Of a stretch of 64,000 nt of DNA, positions 27,260 to 36,949 are shown one piece after another. Location: the NCBI RefSeq assembly GCF_030852425.1, contig NZ_NSDM01000002.1:310001-374000 (forward strand). Direction: 5' to 3'. The notes beneath the pieces were generated by a model. It searched no databases, was not told the DNA's origin, and saw nothing but the letters and a program-made list of their open reading frames with translations. This DNA comes from Saccharothrix longispora (lineage in GTDB: Bacteria; Actinomycetota; Actinomycetes; Mycobacteriales; Pseudonocardiaceae). Position 1 is the stretch's first letter. Every line of letters starts with the position of its first letter. Made by a program: the position numbers and the translations under genes.

Positions 27260-28776
27260 CCCGAGTGGACATCCCCGACGCGCGCCCCAGGTGGAGCAGG
27301 CGACGGGTCGTCGCGCTGTGCTCGGTGGTGGCCGTCCTGGCGGCGGTGATCACGGCGGTGGCGTGGGCGGTGCGCGAACCGGTCTGCGACGACCAGGAGG
27401 GTCTGGTGCTGGTCGACGACCAGTGCATCGGGGTCGCCGACCCGACCCGGGCGTTCGACTTCGACCGCCCCGCGCTCCGCGACGTCATGGAGCGCATCCG
27501 GAAGCAGAACGAGATCGCGGCCCGGGACCCCGAGCACGTCAGCATCGCCGTCCTGCTCACCCTGACACCGCCGGGCGCGCACGCCATCGAACCGGTGGAG
27601 CAGGTGGAGCACCAGTTGAAGGGCGCCGTGCGCGCGCAGGCCTTCTACAACGTGGACGACTCGCCCAAGGTGGTGCTCCTGCCCGCCAACGCGGGCGAGG
27701 GGTTCACGCACTGGGAGCCCGCGGTGGGCGAACTGCTCCGCAGGCGCGGGGCCCCCGACCGGCTGGTCGCCGTCACCGGCTTCGGGCAGAGCCTCGCCCC
27801 GGCGCAGGCCGCGCTCGAAGTGCTGTCCGAGAACCAGGTCCCCCTGGTCGCCTCGACCATGACCTCCGACGCGCTGCGCGAGGTCGACGGGCTGCTCCGC
27901 CCGGCGCCGAGCAACTCCCGGCAGGCCGGCGTGGCCGCGCTGAAGGCCAAGGAGATCCTGGACGCCGACGCCGCGCGGGCGGTCCCCGGCCCCGGGGGCG
28001 GGAAGCCGGGCGTCGTGATGATCACCGACAAGAACGAGGACGACGGCTACTCGGTGAACCTCGCCGCGGAGTTCAGGGAGCAGGTCGGGGCGCTGGGCAT
28101 CGAGGTGCTCAAGACCATGTCCTACGACAGCAGGCTGAAGGACATCAGGGTCACGTTCCGGGGGGACCAGGCCAACATCTGCTACGCGAGCACGCGGGTC
28201 TTCTACTTCGCCGGGCGGGGCACGCACCTCAGCGCGCTGGTCGAGGCGCTGGGCGACAAGCCCTGCGAGAAGGGCAGGGAACTGGTGATCCTGACCGGGG
28301 ACGACAGCCCCAGCGACGAGCAGGCGGCCGAGGACAAGTTCCGCGCGGGACTGGCCGGCGGCATCAGGATCGTGCAGACCGACCTGTCGCCCCCCGACCT
28401 GCGGGAGGGCTACGCGGTGCTGGCGGGCAAGGGGGACGGGGACCGGATGAGCCCGAAGGCCATCGAGGACTTCACCGGTGACGAGTTGCCGGACTACGCG
28501 CTGGACGAGGCGGCACGGCGCGACGACGGCACCGTCCTGTCCTACGACGCCGTGCTCACCGCGCTCGCCCTCGTCACGAAAGCCGTGGACCCCGATCAGC
28601 GGAAACCGCTGGACCACCGGGAAGTGCTCAAGGTGATCTACACCCTCAGCGACGCGAACGCCGTGCCGGGCGCCAGCGGGCGGCTCTCCTACACCAGCGA
28701 GGGCGACGCCGAGGACAAGGTGGTGCCGCTGGTCGAGCGGACGGCGTCGGGCGTGGTGCTGGTGGACGTGCGCTGA
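27256..28776 (+). CDS. Membrane-anchored periplasmic-binding-fold (ABC substrate-binding type 1) protein
   Basis: A 506-residue protein. Basic residues (RWSRRR) precede one transmembrane helix (about 16-38), placing the rest outside the cell. No lipobox is visible. The ectodomain resembles type 1 periplasmic ligand-binding proteins (branched-chain amino-acid/leucine-binding fold): [10 protein letters not shown], a central VTGFGQS, then [26 protein letters not shown] and a late [15 protein letters not shown] segment are in the right order. No ABC permease or transporter ATPase is adjacent; instead the GTG start overlaps the cyclase-ATPase stop. The two probably form a ligand-sensing unit, with this protein as sensor. 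The GTG at 27256 is preceded by GGGAGGAAC. An upstream in-frame extension lies within the preceding gene. Confidence 0.85.
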   Translation: MTRVDIPDARPRWSRRRVVALCSVVAVLAAVITAVAWAVREPVCDDQEGLVLVDDQCIGVADPTRAFDFDRPALRDVMERIRKQNEIAARDPEHVSIAVLLTLTPPGAHAIEPVEQVEHQLKGAVRAQAFYNVDDSPKVVLLPANAGEGFTHWEPAVGELLRRRGAPDRLVAVTGFGQSLAPAQAALEVLSENQVPLVASTMTSDALREVDGLLRPAPSNSRQAGVAALKAKEILDADAARAVPGPGGGKPGVVMITDKNEDDGYSVNLAAEFREQVGALGIEVLKTMSYDSRLKDIRVTFRGDQANICYASTRVFYFAGRGTHLSALVEALGDKPCEKGRELVILTGDDSPSDEQAAEDKFRAGLAGGIRIVQTDLSPPDLREGYAVLAGKGDGDRMSPKAIEDFTGDELPDYALDEAARRDDGTVLSYDAVLTALALVTKAVDPDQRKPLDHREVLKVIYTLSDANAVPGASGRLSYTSEGDAEDKVVPLVERTASGVVLVDVR

Positions 28777-29062
28777 CGGCGGCCCCGCCCGGTCGGGACA
28801 CCGGGGTCGGGGACACCGGGCCAGGGGGCACCGGAGGGGCGGTGACGACCTCGCCGGCGGGGTCGTGGTCCGGTCCGGTCGTGCCGGCCACGACGACCGT
28901 CGCCTTCCGCCACGGCTGTTCGCGGAGCATGAACGGCAGTTCCTCGGCCACCACCCGCCCGCCGGCGTCTCGAAAGGGGTGCCGCCCCTCGTGGCACAAT
29001 GCCCGCCTCCCCCGGACCGGTCGTGTCCGGGCAGCCAGGTCGTGCGAAGGGGTCGGAACACC

Positions 29063-32000
29063 GTGACCGACAGCAGCGAGGACGTTCGGGTGGACGGCGC
29101 GGGCGCGCCGACGATGCAGGACGCGCTGCTGGCGCTCCAGCGCTACTGGACGGAGCGGGGCTGCCTGGTGGTCCAGCCGTTCAACACAGAGGTCGGCGCG
29201 GGCACCGCGAACCCCGCGACCATGCTGCGCGTACTCGGTCCCGAACCGTGGCGCGTCGGGTACGTCGAGCCCAGCGTTCGGCCCGACGACGCGCGGTACG
29301 GCGAGAACCCGAACCGGCTCCAGACGCACACCCAGTTCCAGGTGATCCTCAAGCCGGACCCGGGCGACCCGCAGGAGCTGTACCTGGGCAGCCTGGAGGC
29401 GCTGGGCGTGGACGTCCGCGCGCACGACATCCGGTTCGTGGAGGACAACTGGGCCTCGCCCGCGCTCGGCGCGTGGGGCCTGGGCTGGGAGGTGTGGCTC
29501 GACGGTCTGGAGATCACCCAGTTCACCTATTTCCAGCAGGCCGGCGGCCTCGTGCTCGACCCGGTGTCGGTGGAGATCACCTACGGCATCGAGCGCATCG
29601 TGATGGCGTTGCAGGGCGTCGCGCACTTCAAGGACATCGTCTACTCCGACGGCGTCTCCTACGGCGAGGTCTTCGGCCAGGCCGAGTACGAGATGAGCCG
29701 CTACTACCTCGACGACGCCGACGTCGAGGCGAACAAGCGGATGTTCGACGAGTACGCCGCCGAGGCGGGCAGGCTGCTGGACGCGCGCCTGCCGGTGCCC
29801 GCGTACGTGCAGGTGCTCAAGTGCAGCCACACGTTCAACGTGCTCGACGCGCGCGGCGCGATCAGCACCACCGAGCGGGCCAAGGCGTTCGGGCAGATGC
29901 GCACGCTGACCAGGCGCGCCGCCCAGCTGTGGGCCGAGCGCCGCGAGGAGCTGGGGCACCCGCTGGGCGTCGTCCCGGCACTGCCGCCGGCCGCCGCGCC
30001 GACGCCGCTGCCGACCGCGTCCGCGCCGGCCGCGCTGCTGTTCGAGATCGGCGTGGAGGAGATGCCGCACCTCGACGTGACCGCGACCGCGCTGTGGGTG
30101 CGGGAGGCGCTGACCGCGAAGCTCGCCGCCACCCGCCTGGGCCACGGCGAGGTCCGGGGCCACGCGACGCCGCGCCGGATCGTCGCGCTGGTCGACGACG
30201 TGCAGCCGGCCGAGCCGGACGCCGAGCGCACCGTGCGCGGTCCGCGCGCCTCGGCCGCGTTCGACGCCGACGGCAACCCCACCAAGGCGGGGCTGGGCTT
30301 CGCGCGCGGGCAGGGCGCGGACGTCGCCGACCTGGTGCGGGTGGACGTGGACGGGGTCGAGCACGTCGCCGTCGTGCGCACCGAGGTGGGCCGCGACGCG
30401 GTGGTCGTGCTCGGGGAGGTGCTGGCGCAGCTGGTGGCCGAGCTGCGGTCGGACAAGAACATGCGCTGGCGCGACCCCGGCCTGTCGTTCAGCCGCCCGG
30501 TGCGGTGGCTGCTGGCGAAGCTGGGCGAGGTCGACGTGCCGGTGGCGGTGTCGTCGCTGCTCGGCGGCGGCACGACCCGCGTGCGCCGCACGGCGGCCAC
30601 GCCCGAGGTGGCGGTGCCGTCGGCCGAGGGGTACCTGGAGTTCCTGGCCGGGCACGGGATCGTCGCCGACGCGGCCGAGCGGCGTCGGCGGATCGTCGAG
30701 GACGCCACCGGCCTGGCGGCGTCGGTCGGCGGGGTCGTGGACTTCGACGGGGTGCTCGACGAGGTCACCAACCTGGTCGAGGAGCCGCGCGCGATCCTCG
30801 GGTCCTTCGAGGAGCGCTACCTGGAGCTGCCCGCGCAGATCCTGACCACGGTGATGCGCAAGCACCAGCGCTACCTGCCGGTCCGGGCGGCCGACGGGTC
30901 GCTGCTGCCGCACTTCGTGGCCGTCGCCAACGGCGAGGTCGACGAGGAGCTGGTGCGCGCGGGCAACGAGGGCGTGCTGCGGGCGCGCTACGAGGACGCC
31001 GCGTTCTTCTGGCGCGCCGACCTCCAGGTCAGCCCCGAGCGGCACCGGACCGGGCTGGTCAAGCTGACGTTCGAGGAGCGGCTAGGCTCGATGGCCGACC
31101 GGGCGGACCGCATCGCGCACGTCGCGGGCGCGCTCGGCGACCTGGCCGGGCTGGGGTCGGCGGACCGCTCCACCGTGGCGCGGGCCGGTGAGCTGGCCAA
31201 GTTCGACCTGGCGTCGCAGATGGTCGTGGAGCTGTCCTCGCTGGCGGGCACGATGGCGCGCGAGTACGCGGCGCGGGCCGGGGAGACGCCGGCCGTGGCG
31301 CGGGCGCTGGCGGAGATGGAGCAGCCGCGCAGCGCGGGTGACGCCGTGCCGGAGAGCGCGCCCGGCGCCGTGCTGGCGCTGGCCGACCGGTTCGACCTGC
31401 TGGCCGGGCTGTTCGCGGTCGGCGCGAACCCGACCGGCAGCTCCGACCCGTTCGGCCTGCGCCGGGCGGCGGGCGGGGTGGTGACCATCCTGCGCGCGAC
31501 GCCGGAGCTGTCCGCCGTCACCCTCACCGCCGGCCTGTCGGCCGCCGCGGACCGCATCACCGCCCAGGGCGTCGAGGTCGGGGACGGCGCGTTGACCGAC
31601 GCGCACGAGTTCGTCGTCCGCCGGTACGAGCAGCAGCTGCTGGACGCGGGTCACGAGCACCGCCTGGTGCAGGCCGTCCTGCCGCTGGCCGACACCCCGG
31701 CGGCGGCCGACGCGACGTTGGCCGAGCTGGAGAAGCGCGTCGGCGACGAGGACTTCGCCGCGCTGACCGCCGTGCTCCAGCGGGCGCGCCGCATCGTGCC
31801 GCCGGGCACCCCCGCCGAGTACGACCCGGCCGCCCTGGTCGAACCGGTGGAGGTGGCGCTGCACGAGGCGGTCGTGGCAGTCGGCTCCCGGTCGTCCGGT
31901 CGGGGGCGCGACCTGGCGGGGTTCACCACCGTGGCCGCGCCGCTGGTCACCCCGGTGAACGACTTCTTCGACGGCGTGATGGTGATGGCGGACGACCCGT

Positions 32001-32080
32001 CCGTCCGCGCCGCCCGGCTGGGCCTGCTGGCCACCGTGACGGCGCTGGCGGAGGGCGTCGTGGACTGGAAGGCGCTGTAG
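29063..32080 (+). CDS. glyQS: Glycine--tRNA ligase, fused alpha and beta subunits
   Basis: A 1005-residue class II aminoacyl-tRNA synthetase charging tRNA-Gly. Residues about 15-305 are the alpha subunit ([17 protein letters not shown] start, [12 protein letters not shown], and [12 protein letters not shown]). A Pro/Ala linker (about 306-325) joins it to the beta subunit ([14 protein letters not shown] onward), which contains [10 protein letters not shown], the AFFWRADL region and a C-terminal DALR-like anticodon-binding part. In most bacteria these are separate GlyQ and GlyS chains; a natural fusion is known in some lineages. Most actinobacteria use the unrelated dimeric GlyRS, so this may be a second enzyme. 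GTG at 29063 has AAGGGG upstream. It is a monocistronic-looking gene with no T-box visible in the leader. Confidence 0.94.
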   Translation: MTDSSEDVRVDGAGAPTMQDALLALQRYWTERGCLVVQPFNTEVGAGTANPATMLRVLGPEPWRVGYVEPSVRPDDARYGENPNRLQTHTQFQVILKPDPGDPQELYLGSLEALGVDVRAHDIRFVEDNWASPALGAWGLGWEVWLDGLEITQFTYFQQAGGLVLDPVSVEITYGIERIVMALQGVAHFKDIVYSDGVSYGEVFGQAEYEMSRYYLDDADVEANKRMFDEYAAEAGRLLDARLPVPAYVQVLKCSHTFNVLDARGAISTTERAKAFGQMRTLTRRAAQLWAERREELGHPLGVVPALPPAAAPTPLPTASAPAALLFEIGVEEMPHLDVTATALWVREALTAKLAATRLGHGEVRGHATPRRIVALVDDVQPAEPDAERTVRGPRASAAFDADGNPTKAGLGFARGQGADVADLVRVDVDGVEHVAVVRTEVGRDAVVVLGEVLAQLVAELRSDKNMRWRDPGLSFSRPVRWLLAKLGEVDVPVAVSSLLGGGTTRVRRTAATPEVAVPSAEGYLEFLAGHGIVADAAERRRRIVEDATGLAASVGGVVDFDGVLDEVTNLVEEPRAILGSFEERYLELPAQILTTVMRKHQRYLPVRAADGSLLPHFVAVANGEVDEELVRAGNEGVLRARYEDAAFFWRADLQVSPERHRTGLVKLTFEERLGSMADRADRIAHVAGALGDLAGLGSADRSTVARAGELAKFDLASQMVVELSSLAGTMAREYAARAGETPAVARALAEMEQPRSAGDAVPESAPGAVLALADRFDLLAGLFAVGANPTGSSDPFGLRRAAGGVVTILRATPELSAVTLTAGLSAAADRITAQGVEVGDGALTDAHEFVVRRYEQQLLDAGHEHRLVQAVLPLADTPAAADATLAELEKRVGDEDFAALTAVLQRARRIVPPGTPAEYDPAALVEPVEVALHEAVVAVGSRSSGRGRDLAGFTTVAAPLVTPVNDFFDGVMVMADDPSVRAARLGLLATVTALAEGVVDWKAL

Positions 32081-32091
32081 GGCGGCGGTCC

Positions 32092-32116
32092 CCGGCCCGT
32101 CCTCGGGGCGGGCCGG
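32092..32116 (+). terminator. Hairpin terminator after the glycyl-tRNA synthetase gene
   Basis: CCGGCCCG and CGGGCCGG form an 8-bp perfect stem 11 nt after the stop codon, with a 9-nt loop and no T-tract. Confidence 0.55.
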
Positions 32117-32377
32117 TCACCCGCGGGTGGCGTTCTCCGGTGAGCGGAACGCCACCTCCGGGTACCGGGGCGACGGCGCGTCCGGCAGGGAACCGGCCCT
32201 GCCCCGCAGGTGCCGGTCGACGAGCGCCCGGACGTCGGCGCGGGTGATCGCGCCGGCGCGCTCGCCGGGCAGGGTGGCCCCGAAGTCCGGGCCGAGCCGG
32301 TCGGCCGGCAGTCCGCGGCCGGCAGTGCGGCCGCCACGGGTGCGACCATGGACGCCTCCCTCGTCGGGTGCGGCCAC
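32117..32377 (-). pseudogene. C-terminal remnant of a PAF-acetylhydrolase-like lipase
   Basis: An 86-codon minus-strand frame whose second half looks like genuine protein: ITRADVRALVDRHLRGR then PSPRYPEVAF. In secreted actinomycete alpha/beta hydrolases of the platelet-activating-factor acetylhydrolase family the C-terminus reads in this way (a helix ending FFDxHLRG followed by SPRYPEVxF). The nucleophile, Asp and His regions that should lie upstream are absent; the DNA upstream codes for nothing recognisable before the plus-strand hydrolase gene at 32593. I read it as the surviving 3' end of a deleted gene. The resemblance is from memory of the family. Confidence 0.5.
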
Positions 32378-32592
32378 GCCAGGCGCGCTCCCGGGGCCGG
32401 GACGTCGTCCCGCCGGTGCATCCCCGGTGCCGCGCCATCCTCCCGGTGTGGTCGGCGGGGGGTGGTTCGACCGGCCGGTGCCGGCCGCACATCGGTGCTT
32501 CCACCCGTTCCGGTCGCCACCGCCGGCAGCGGTGGCGACGGCTGCGCCACGCTTCGGTCACCGCCGCCCCCCACCGGACCTACGGAGAAGCC

Positions 32593-33417
32593 ATGCGATT
32601 GCGCAGTGCGTTCCTCGGTGCCCTCCTCCTCGCCGGCGCGGTGAGCGGGACCGCGTCCGCGTCCCCGCCGTCCGCCCGGGGCGGGTCGGGCCCCTACCCC
32701 GCCGGCTACGAGACGACCATCAGGCTGGTCGACCACACCGTCTACCGCCCGAACACGCTGCCCGCGGGGGTGAAGCTGCCCGTCGTCGTGTGGGGCAACG
32801 GCGCGTGCCGCGCGGACGGCACGTGGTTCGAGAACATCCTCACCGAGTGGGCCTCGCACGGGTTCCTGGTCATCGCGAACGGTCGGCCGAACGGCTCCGG
32901 CTCGACCGACTCCGGGATGCTCACCGACTCCATCGACTGGGCGATCGCGGAGAACTCCCGCCCGGGCAGCAAGTACCGCGGCCGGATCGACACCACGAGG
33001 ATCGCCGCCATGGGCCAGTCCTGCGGCGGCATCGAAACCTACGAGATCGCCGACGACCCGCGCCTGACCACCGTGGTGCTGTGGAACAGCGGGTTGCTCA
33101 GCGACAGCCAGAACTCCCTGCTGCGGCGCCTGCGCACGCCGATCGCGTACTTCATCGGCGGCCCGAGCGACATCGCCTACGAGAACGCCATGGACGACTG
33201 GCGGCGCCTGCCCGCCGGGCTGCCCGCCTTCATGGGCAACCTCGACGTCGGTCACTTCGGCACGTTCGACCAGCCCGACGGCGGCGAGTTCGGCCGCGTC
33301 GGCGGGCACTGGCTGAAGTGGCAGCTCAAGGGCGACCAGGCGAGCGGCGCGCAGTTCACCGGGTCGCCGTGCGGCCTGTGCGCCACCGAGTGGGTCGTGC
33401 AGCGCAAGAACCTCTGA
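32593..33417 (+). CDS. Secreted serine hydrolase (alpha/beta, chlorophyllase/PETase-like)
   Basis: A 274-residue precursor with a signal peptide of about 23 residues (ending GTASAS). The core is an alpha/beta hydrolase: PVVVWGNGACRADG forms the oxyanion side, IAAMGQSCGGIE is the nucleophile elbow (Ser143) and DVGHFGTF supplies the catalytic His. A late Cys pair (CGLC) may form a disulfide. Proteins of this type are annotated as lipase, chlorophyllase-like or dienelactone hydrolase-like; the substrate is unknown. The ATG at 32593 follows GGAGAAG. An in-frame extension from 32368 is Arg-rich and rejected. The neighbouring lipase remnant on the other strand may point to replacement of an older exo-lipase. 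Confidence 0.88.
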   Translation: MRLRSAFLGALLLAGAVSGTASASPPSARGGSGPYPAGYETTIRLVDHTVYRPNTLPAGVKLPVVVWGNGACRADGTWFENILTEWASHGFLVIANGRPNGSGSTDSGMLTDSIDWAIAENSRPGSKYRGRIDTTRIAAMGQSCGGIETYEIADDPRLTTVVLWNSGLLSDSQNSLLRRLRTPIAYFIGGPSDIAYENAMDDWRRLPAGLPAFMGNLDVGHFGTFDQPDGGEFGRVGGHWLKWQLKGDQASGAQFTGSPCGLCATEWVVQRKNL

Positions 33418-33426
33418 GCGGGAGCG

Positions 33427-33459
33427 GCCCGGCTCGGACGGGGGACGTCCGAGCCGGGC
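33427..33459 (+). terminator. Strong hairpin terminator
   Basis: GCCCGGCTCGGACG pairs perfectly over 14 bp with CGTCCGAGCCGGGC around a GGGGA loop, 9 nt after the hydrolase stop. Just downstream (33466-33510) the element GCGCTCACT recurs three times at about 14-nt spacing before the end of the convergent MFS gene. Confidence 0.75.
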
Positions 33460-33506
33460 ACGATCCACTCCCCCGCGCTCACTCTCCGGCGCTCACTCCC
33501 CGGCGC

Positions 33507-34862
33507 TCACTTCTCCGCCTCGGCAGGAGCGGGCACGCGGGTCGCCGCGTCGAGCCGGCTATGCTGCGCCCACCGGACCACGAACGGCGTGACCAGGCCC
33601 AGGCCCAGCAGCAGCGCGCCGAGCGCCAACCAGCCGGGCAACCCCTGGTCCAGGCACAGCGCGGCCAGCAGGGCCGGCCCCACCGCGTTCGCCGCGCCCG
33701 CGCCGAGCCCGAAGATCCCGGCGTACTGGCCCTGGGCGTGCGGCAGCGCCAACCCGAAGGCCAGCTCGAACGACGCGGCGGCGTGCCACAACTCGCCGAA
33801 GGTGTACACGACGACGCCGAGCAGCAGCACGAACGCGGCCGTCCACGTCGGCAGCAGCGCGGTGAGGCCGATGAGCGCCGACGCGAGCAGCAGCGCGCCG
33901 CCCGCCCACCGCATCCGCTGCCCCGCCGAGCGCGGGTCGACCACGCCCCGGCTGAGGCGGACCTGGAACCCCACGATCAGCACCCCGTTGACCAGGATGA
34001 CGGCCGTGATCGCCCAGCGCGGCACGGACGTGCTGTCCACGATCCACAGCGGCAGCGCGAAGCTCGGGATCGCAAGGTGCACGGACATCGCGCCGTTGAT
34101 CAGCGTGATGGCCAGGTACGGGCGGTCGGTGAGCGCCACCCACCGCCGGTGGGCCTCCTGCACCGGCAGCGGCACCACGTGCGCGAGCCTGGTCAGCACC
34201 GCGCCGGCGACCAGGAACGTGACCGCGCTGGCCAGGATCATGGTCACGTACACCGGCCCCGTGTCCAGTTGGATGCCGATGGTGGCGATCAGGATGCCCA
34301 GCATGACGCCCACGTTGGACACCGCGCGCTGGTAGGACAGGAACCACGTGGTGCGGTCCCCGGCCACCGCCCGGATCAGCGGCGCCCGGCTCGCCGAGCC
34401 CGCCGCGCCGACGAGCGCGGTGAGCAGCGACACCAGGGCCAGCGCCCAGAACGACCGCACGAACACGAAACCGGCGGTGGCCGCCGCGCCGCACAGCATC
34501 GTGATGATGTGCACCTCGCGGGGACCGCGGCGGTCGGCCACGTGCCCGACCAGCGGGCCGGCGGCCAACCCGAGCGCCGCGCCGGCGGTGAGGCCGAACC
34601 CGACCTCGACCGCCGACATGCCGATGACGCGGGTCAGGTACAGGGTGCTGCTGCCGAGCAGCATCCCGCCACCGACGGTGACCGCGAAGACCGACCCCAG
34701 CAGCGAGCGCTGCGGCCCCGGCGGGGGCAGGATGCGGACGAGCGCCCGGTGGGCGCGGACGAGCGGGCCCCCGGCCGGCCGGTCGTGCGCACCGGTCGGC
34801 TCGGGGGTCGGCTCGGGGGTGCCGGGGGCGCGCGCCGGGTCCACGCCCTCCTGGTCGCTCAT
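33507..34862 (-). CDS. MFS transporter coupled to an ATP-grasp ligase
   Basis: A 451-residue, 12-helix major facilitator. Loop 2-3 has the motif A remnant GPLVGHVADRRGPREVH, and about 12 hydrophobic segments follow a 55-residue Pro/Gly-rich cytoplasmic N-terminus. The ATG at 34862 overlaps the stop of the ATP-grasp gene by 4 nt (ATGA), so the two are made together and the transporter probably exports the ligase product. ATP-grasp plus MFS pairs of this kind are known for dipeptide antibiotics (the bacilysin BacD/BacE pair). The start was chosen over an in-frame extension to 34946 that lies inside the upstream gene. Confidence 0.9.
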   Translation of the reverse strand: MSDQEGVDPARAPGTPEPTPEPTGAHDRPAGGPLVRAHRALVRILPPPGPQRSLLGSVFAVTVGGGMLLGSSTLYLTRVIGMSAVEVGFGLTAGAALGLAAGPLVGHVADRRGPREVHIITMLCGAAATAGFVFVRSFWALALVSLLTALVGAAGSASRAPLIRAVAGDRTTWFLSYQRAVSNVGVMLGILIATIGIQLDTGPVYVTMILASAVTFLVAGAVLTRLAHVVPLPVQEAHRRWVALTDRPYLAITLINGAMSVHLAIPSFALPLWIVDSTSVPRWAITAVILVNGVLIVGFQVRLSRGVVDPRSAGQRMRWAGGALLLASALIGLTALLPTWTAAFVLLLGVVVYTFGELWHAAASFELAFGLALPHAQGQYAGIFGLGAGAANAVGPALLAALCLDQGLPGWLALGALLLGLGLVTPFVVRWAQHSRLDAATRVPAPAEAEK

Positions 34863-36181
34863 TCGCCGTCGTAGAGCCAGTCGCGGTACTCCCGCTCCGG
34901 CGTCCTGGTGCGCTGGAGCGCCCAGCGCTCCCCGCTGGTGAGCCACGGCTCGGCGACCACGAGGCGTTCGGCGAACCAGTCGCGCAGCTCCTTGACGCGC
35001 GACTGGAACCGCTCGACGTCGTCGGTGACGAGCAGCAGCGCGCCGAGCATGTCGGCGGAGGCGGAGAACTTGTCCGCCAGGGTGTGGCCCGGTGGCACGT
35101 ACATCTGCGCGAACGACACGTCCGGCTGGGCGATCAGCTCGTCGGCGGTCGGGTAGGAGATGACCGTGCCGGGCGGGCCGAACAGACCGGCGCAGCCCAC
35201 CACGTTCGGGTTGACCTTGACCTCGATCTCCGGCTCACGGCCGATGGCGCACAGCAGAGCGGCCTCGCCGAGGTCGACGTTGAACTTCGCCAGCACCTGC
35301 TCCTGCGTCAGCGCACCGCCGCGGCGGGCGGCGCACTCGCTGAACACGATCCGCCCGGTGCCCTTCTCGCGGAACATCTCCATGTGGAACACGCCGTCCT
35401 GCAACCCCAGCGCGGTGATCGCGGCGCGCACGACCGGGTCGGCGGCCTCGTACGCCTCCGGCTCCTGCACGGGGTCGAGCCGCCGCAGCGAGATGGGCTC
35501 CTGGCCGGTGATGGCGTCCAGGCACGGCTGGGTGTAGGCCCCGAGGCCGAAGAACAGCACCTTCCCGCCGAAGGCCACGCCCTCGGCCATCCACTCGTCG
35601 CCCTCGACGTACTCCTCCAGCAGGAACGTCCGGCTGGTCTCCTTGGCCAGGCGGGCGGCGCGACTGGCCGCCTCCAGGTCCGCGCGGCCGGTGACCACGC
35701 TGGTCGACGTGGTGCCGCCGCCGGCGATCGGCTTGAGCACCGCGCGCTCGAACTCCAGCGGCACGTCCTGGACGTTGAAGAGGTCCTCGACGACCACGGT
35801 GCGGGTGACCGGCACGCCGGCCTCCTTCAACCGAGCCTTCTGCAGCGACTTGTCGCGGAAGTGCAGCGCGGTGCCCGGGTCGATCGTCCGGATGCCCAGC
35901 GCGCGCCCGAGGACCGCCGCGGTCGTCACGGCGTACTCCCACGTGGTCTGCACGGCGAGGAACTCGCGGTCGGCGAGACCGGCGCGGTGCAGGGCCGCCA
36001 GGCAGTCCTCCACGTTGGTGACCTCGTCGACGCGGATCACCGTGCCGCCCGGCGGCACCTGCACGCGGCCGGAGTCGTACGCCCCCGAATTGCACAGCAG
36101 GACCGGTTCGACGTCGTGGCGCCGGCACGCGCGCAACACGTAAGGGTCGGCACCGATCAACAGAACAGATGGCCTGCTCAA
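34859..36181 (-). CDS. ATP-grasp carboxylate-amine ligase (L-amino-acid ligase-like)
   Basis: A 440-residue ATP-grasp enzyme from a TTG start at 36181 (GGAGGGG lies just ahead). Residues 1-100 form the Rossmann-like pre-ATP-grasp domain (VLLIGADPYVLRACRRHD). The ATP-grasp fold contains VLKPIAGGGTTSTSVV (glycine-rich lid), LLEEYVEGDEW, and the Mg-binding DGVFHMEMF and IVFSECAAR segments. Such enzymes activate a carboxylate as acyl-phosphate and couple it to an amine, making dipeptides or adding an amino acid to a peptide. It overlaps the MFS exporter gene and faces, across 768 nt, a gene for a small acidic peptide. Two readings remain: dipeptide synthetase with its exporter, or a modifying enzyme for that peptide. 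Confidence 0.9.
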   Translation of the reverse strand: MSRPSVLLIGADPYVLRACRRHDVEPVLLCNSGAYDSGRVQVPPGGTVIRVDEVTNVEDCLAALHRAGLADREFLAVQTTWEYAVTTAAVLGRALGIRTIDPGTALHFRDKSLQKARLKEAGVPVTRTVVVEDLFNVQDVPLEFERAVLKPIAGGGTTSTSVVTGRADLEAASRAARLAKETSRTFLLEEYVEGDEWMAEGVAFGGKVLFFGLGAYTQPCLDAITGQEPISLRRLDPVQEPEAYEAADPVVRAAITALGLQDGVFHMEMFREKGTGRIVFSECAARRGGALTQEQVLAKFNVDLGEAALLCAIGREPEIEVKVNPNVVGCAGLFGPPGTVISYPTADELIAQPDVSFAQMYVPPGHTLADKFSASADMLGALLLVTDDVERFQSRVKELRDWFAERLVVAEPWLTSGERWALQRTRTPEREYRDWLYDGE

Positions 36182-36949
36182 AGCCCCTCCAGAGTCCCCA
36201 GTTTTCTTCGCTCCGCGCGAAGCGACGCAACAGTAGCCCATTGCCGGCTGATCGAGATGTTCTTTTCGCATCACCAACCCGAATGGCCCCATTCACGGAA
36301 TAAATGATCTCGCGGAAGCCGTGGTGGGCGATCCGGGACGCGCCGCATTCCACGTCGCCCCAGGTCGGCACGATGGCGTTCGACGAGCACCGCGCGATCC
36401 GAGGAAGAATCCACCGAAAATCGACCATCCGAGCAAAATCTTCCCCCGACCTGCCGGAGCCGGGGCGACACTTTGGAAGCATTTCCAGTATTCGCGGAGC
36501 CCGGTCGGCACGTGCACCCACGCGGTGCACGTGCAGATTCACGAGCACCGCGGGGGTCGCGGGCGACGGACCGCGTGAAATCGGTGTGCGGTGCGCCGGG
36601 CGCGGTTCGGCCGGGCGCGGTTCCGCGGCCGGCACCACCCTCCCGGACGGCCGCGAGGCCCGCGACGGCGCGCCGTCGTCGCTCCCGGCCACCACGTCGC
36701 CGGACCCCGCCGACCGGCCACCCGCCACGGGGCCGGGCCGGCGGCCCCCCTGTCGTCGCGGCCACTGGGCCGTCCGCGCACGTCGTCCGACTTGCGCTAC
36801 TCGATGTGGGGAATTCAGGTTCCTTCCTTACTCCGTTGTGCCACCATTGGTCCGTTCGCGCGGTACGAGGGGTCCGCCGAACCCGACTCAGCGCAGTCAT
36901 CCGAGTCGTTCGCAGTACCGGACAAGATCATCAGGGGAGGAAGATCTTT
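36182..36949. other. 768-nt gene-free divergent control region
   Basis: It separates the ATP-grasp/MFS operon (leftward) from the small peptide gene (rightward). The first 350 nt are clearly poorer in GC (for example TTCTTTTCGCATCACC near 36258 and AGCATTTCCAGTATTCG near 36477), while 36590-36780 returns to about 75% GC. Open frames here are Arg- and Pro-rich and unlike real proteins. It is unusually long for this genome and likely contains promoters and operators for both sides, though I cannot fix any with confidence. Confidence 0.6.

Noticed and set aside
28777..29062. T-box or other tRNA-sensing leader before the glycyl-tRNA synthetase
   Set aside because: The conserved AGGGTGGNACCGCG T-box bulge and a paired antiterminator were looked for on the plus strand and are not there.
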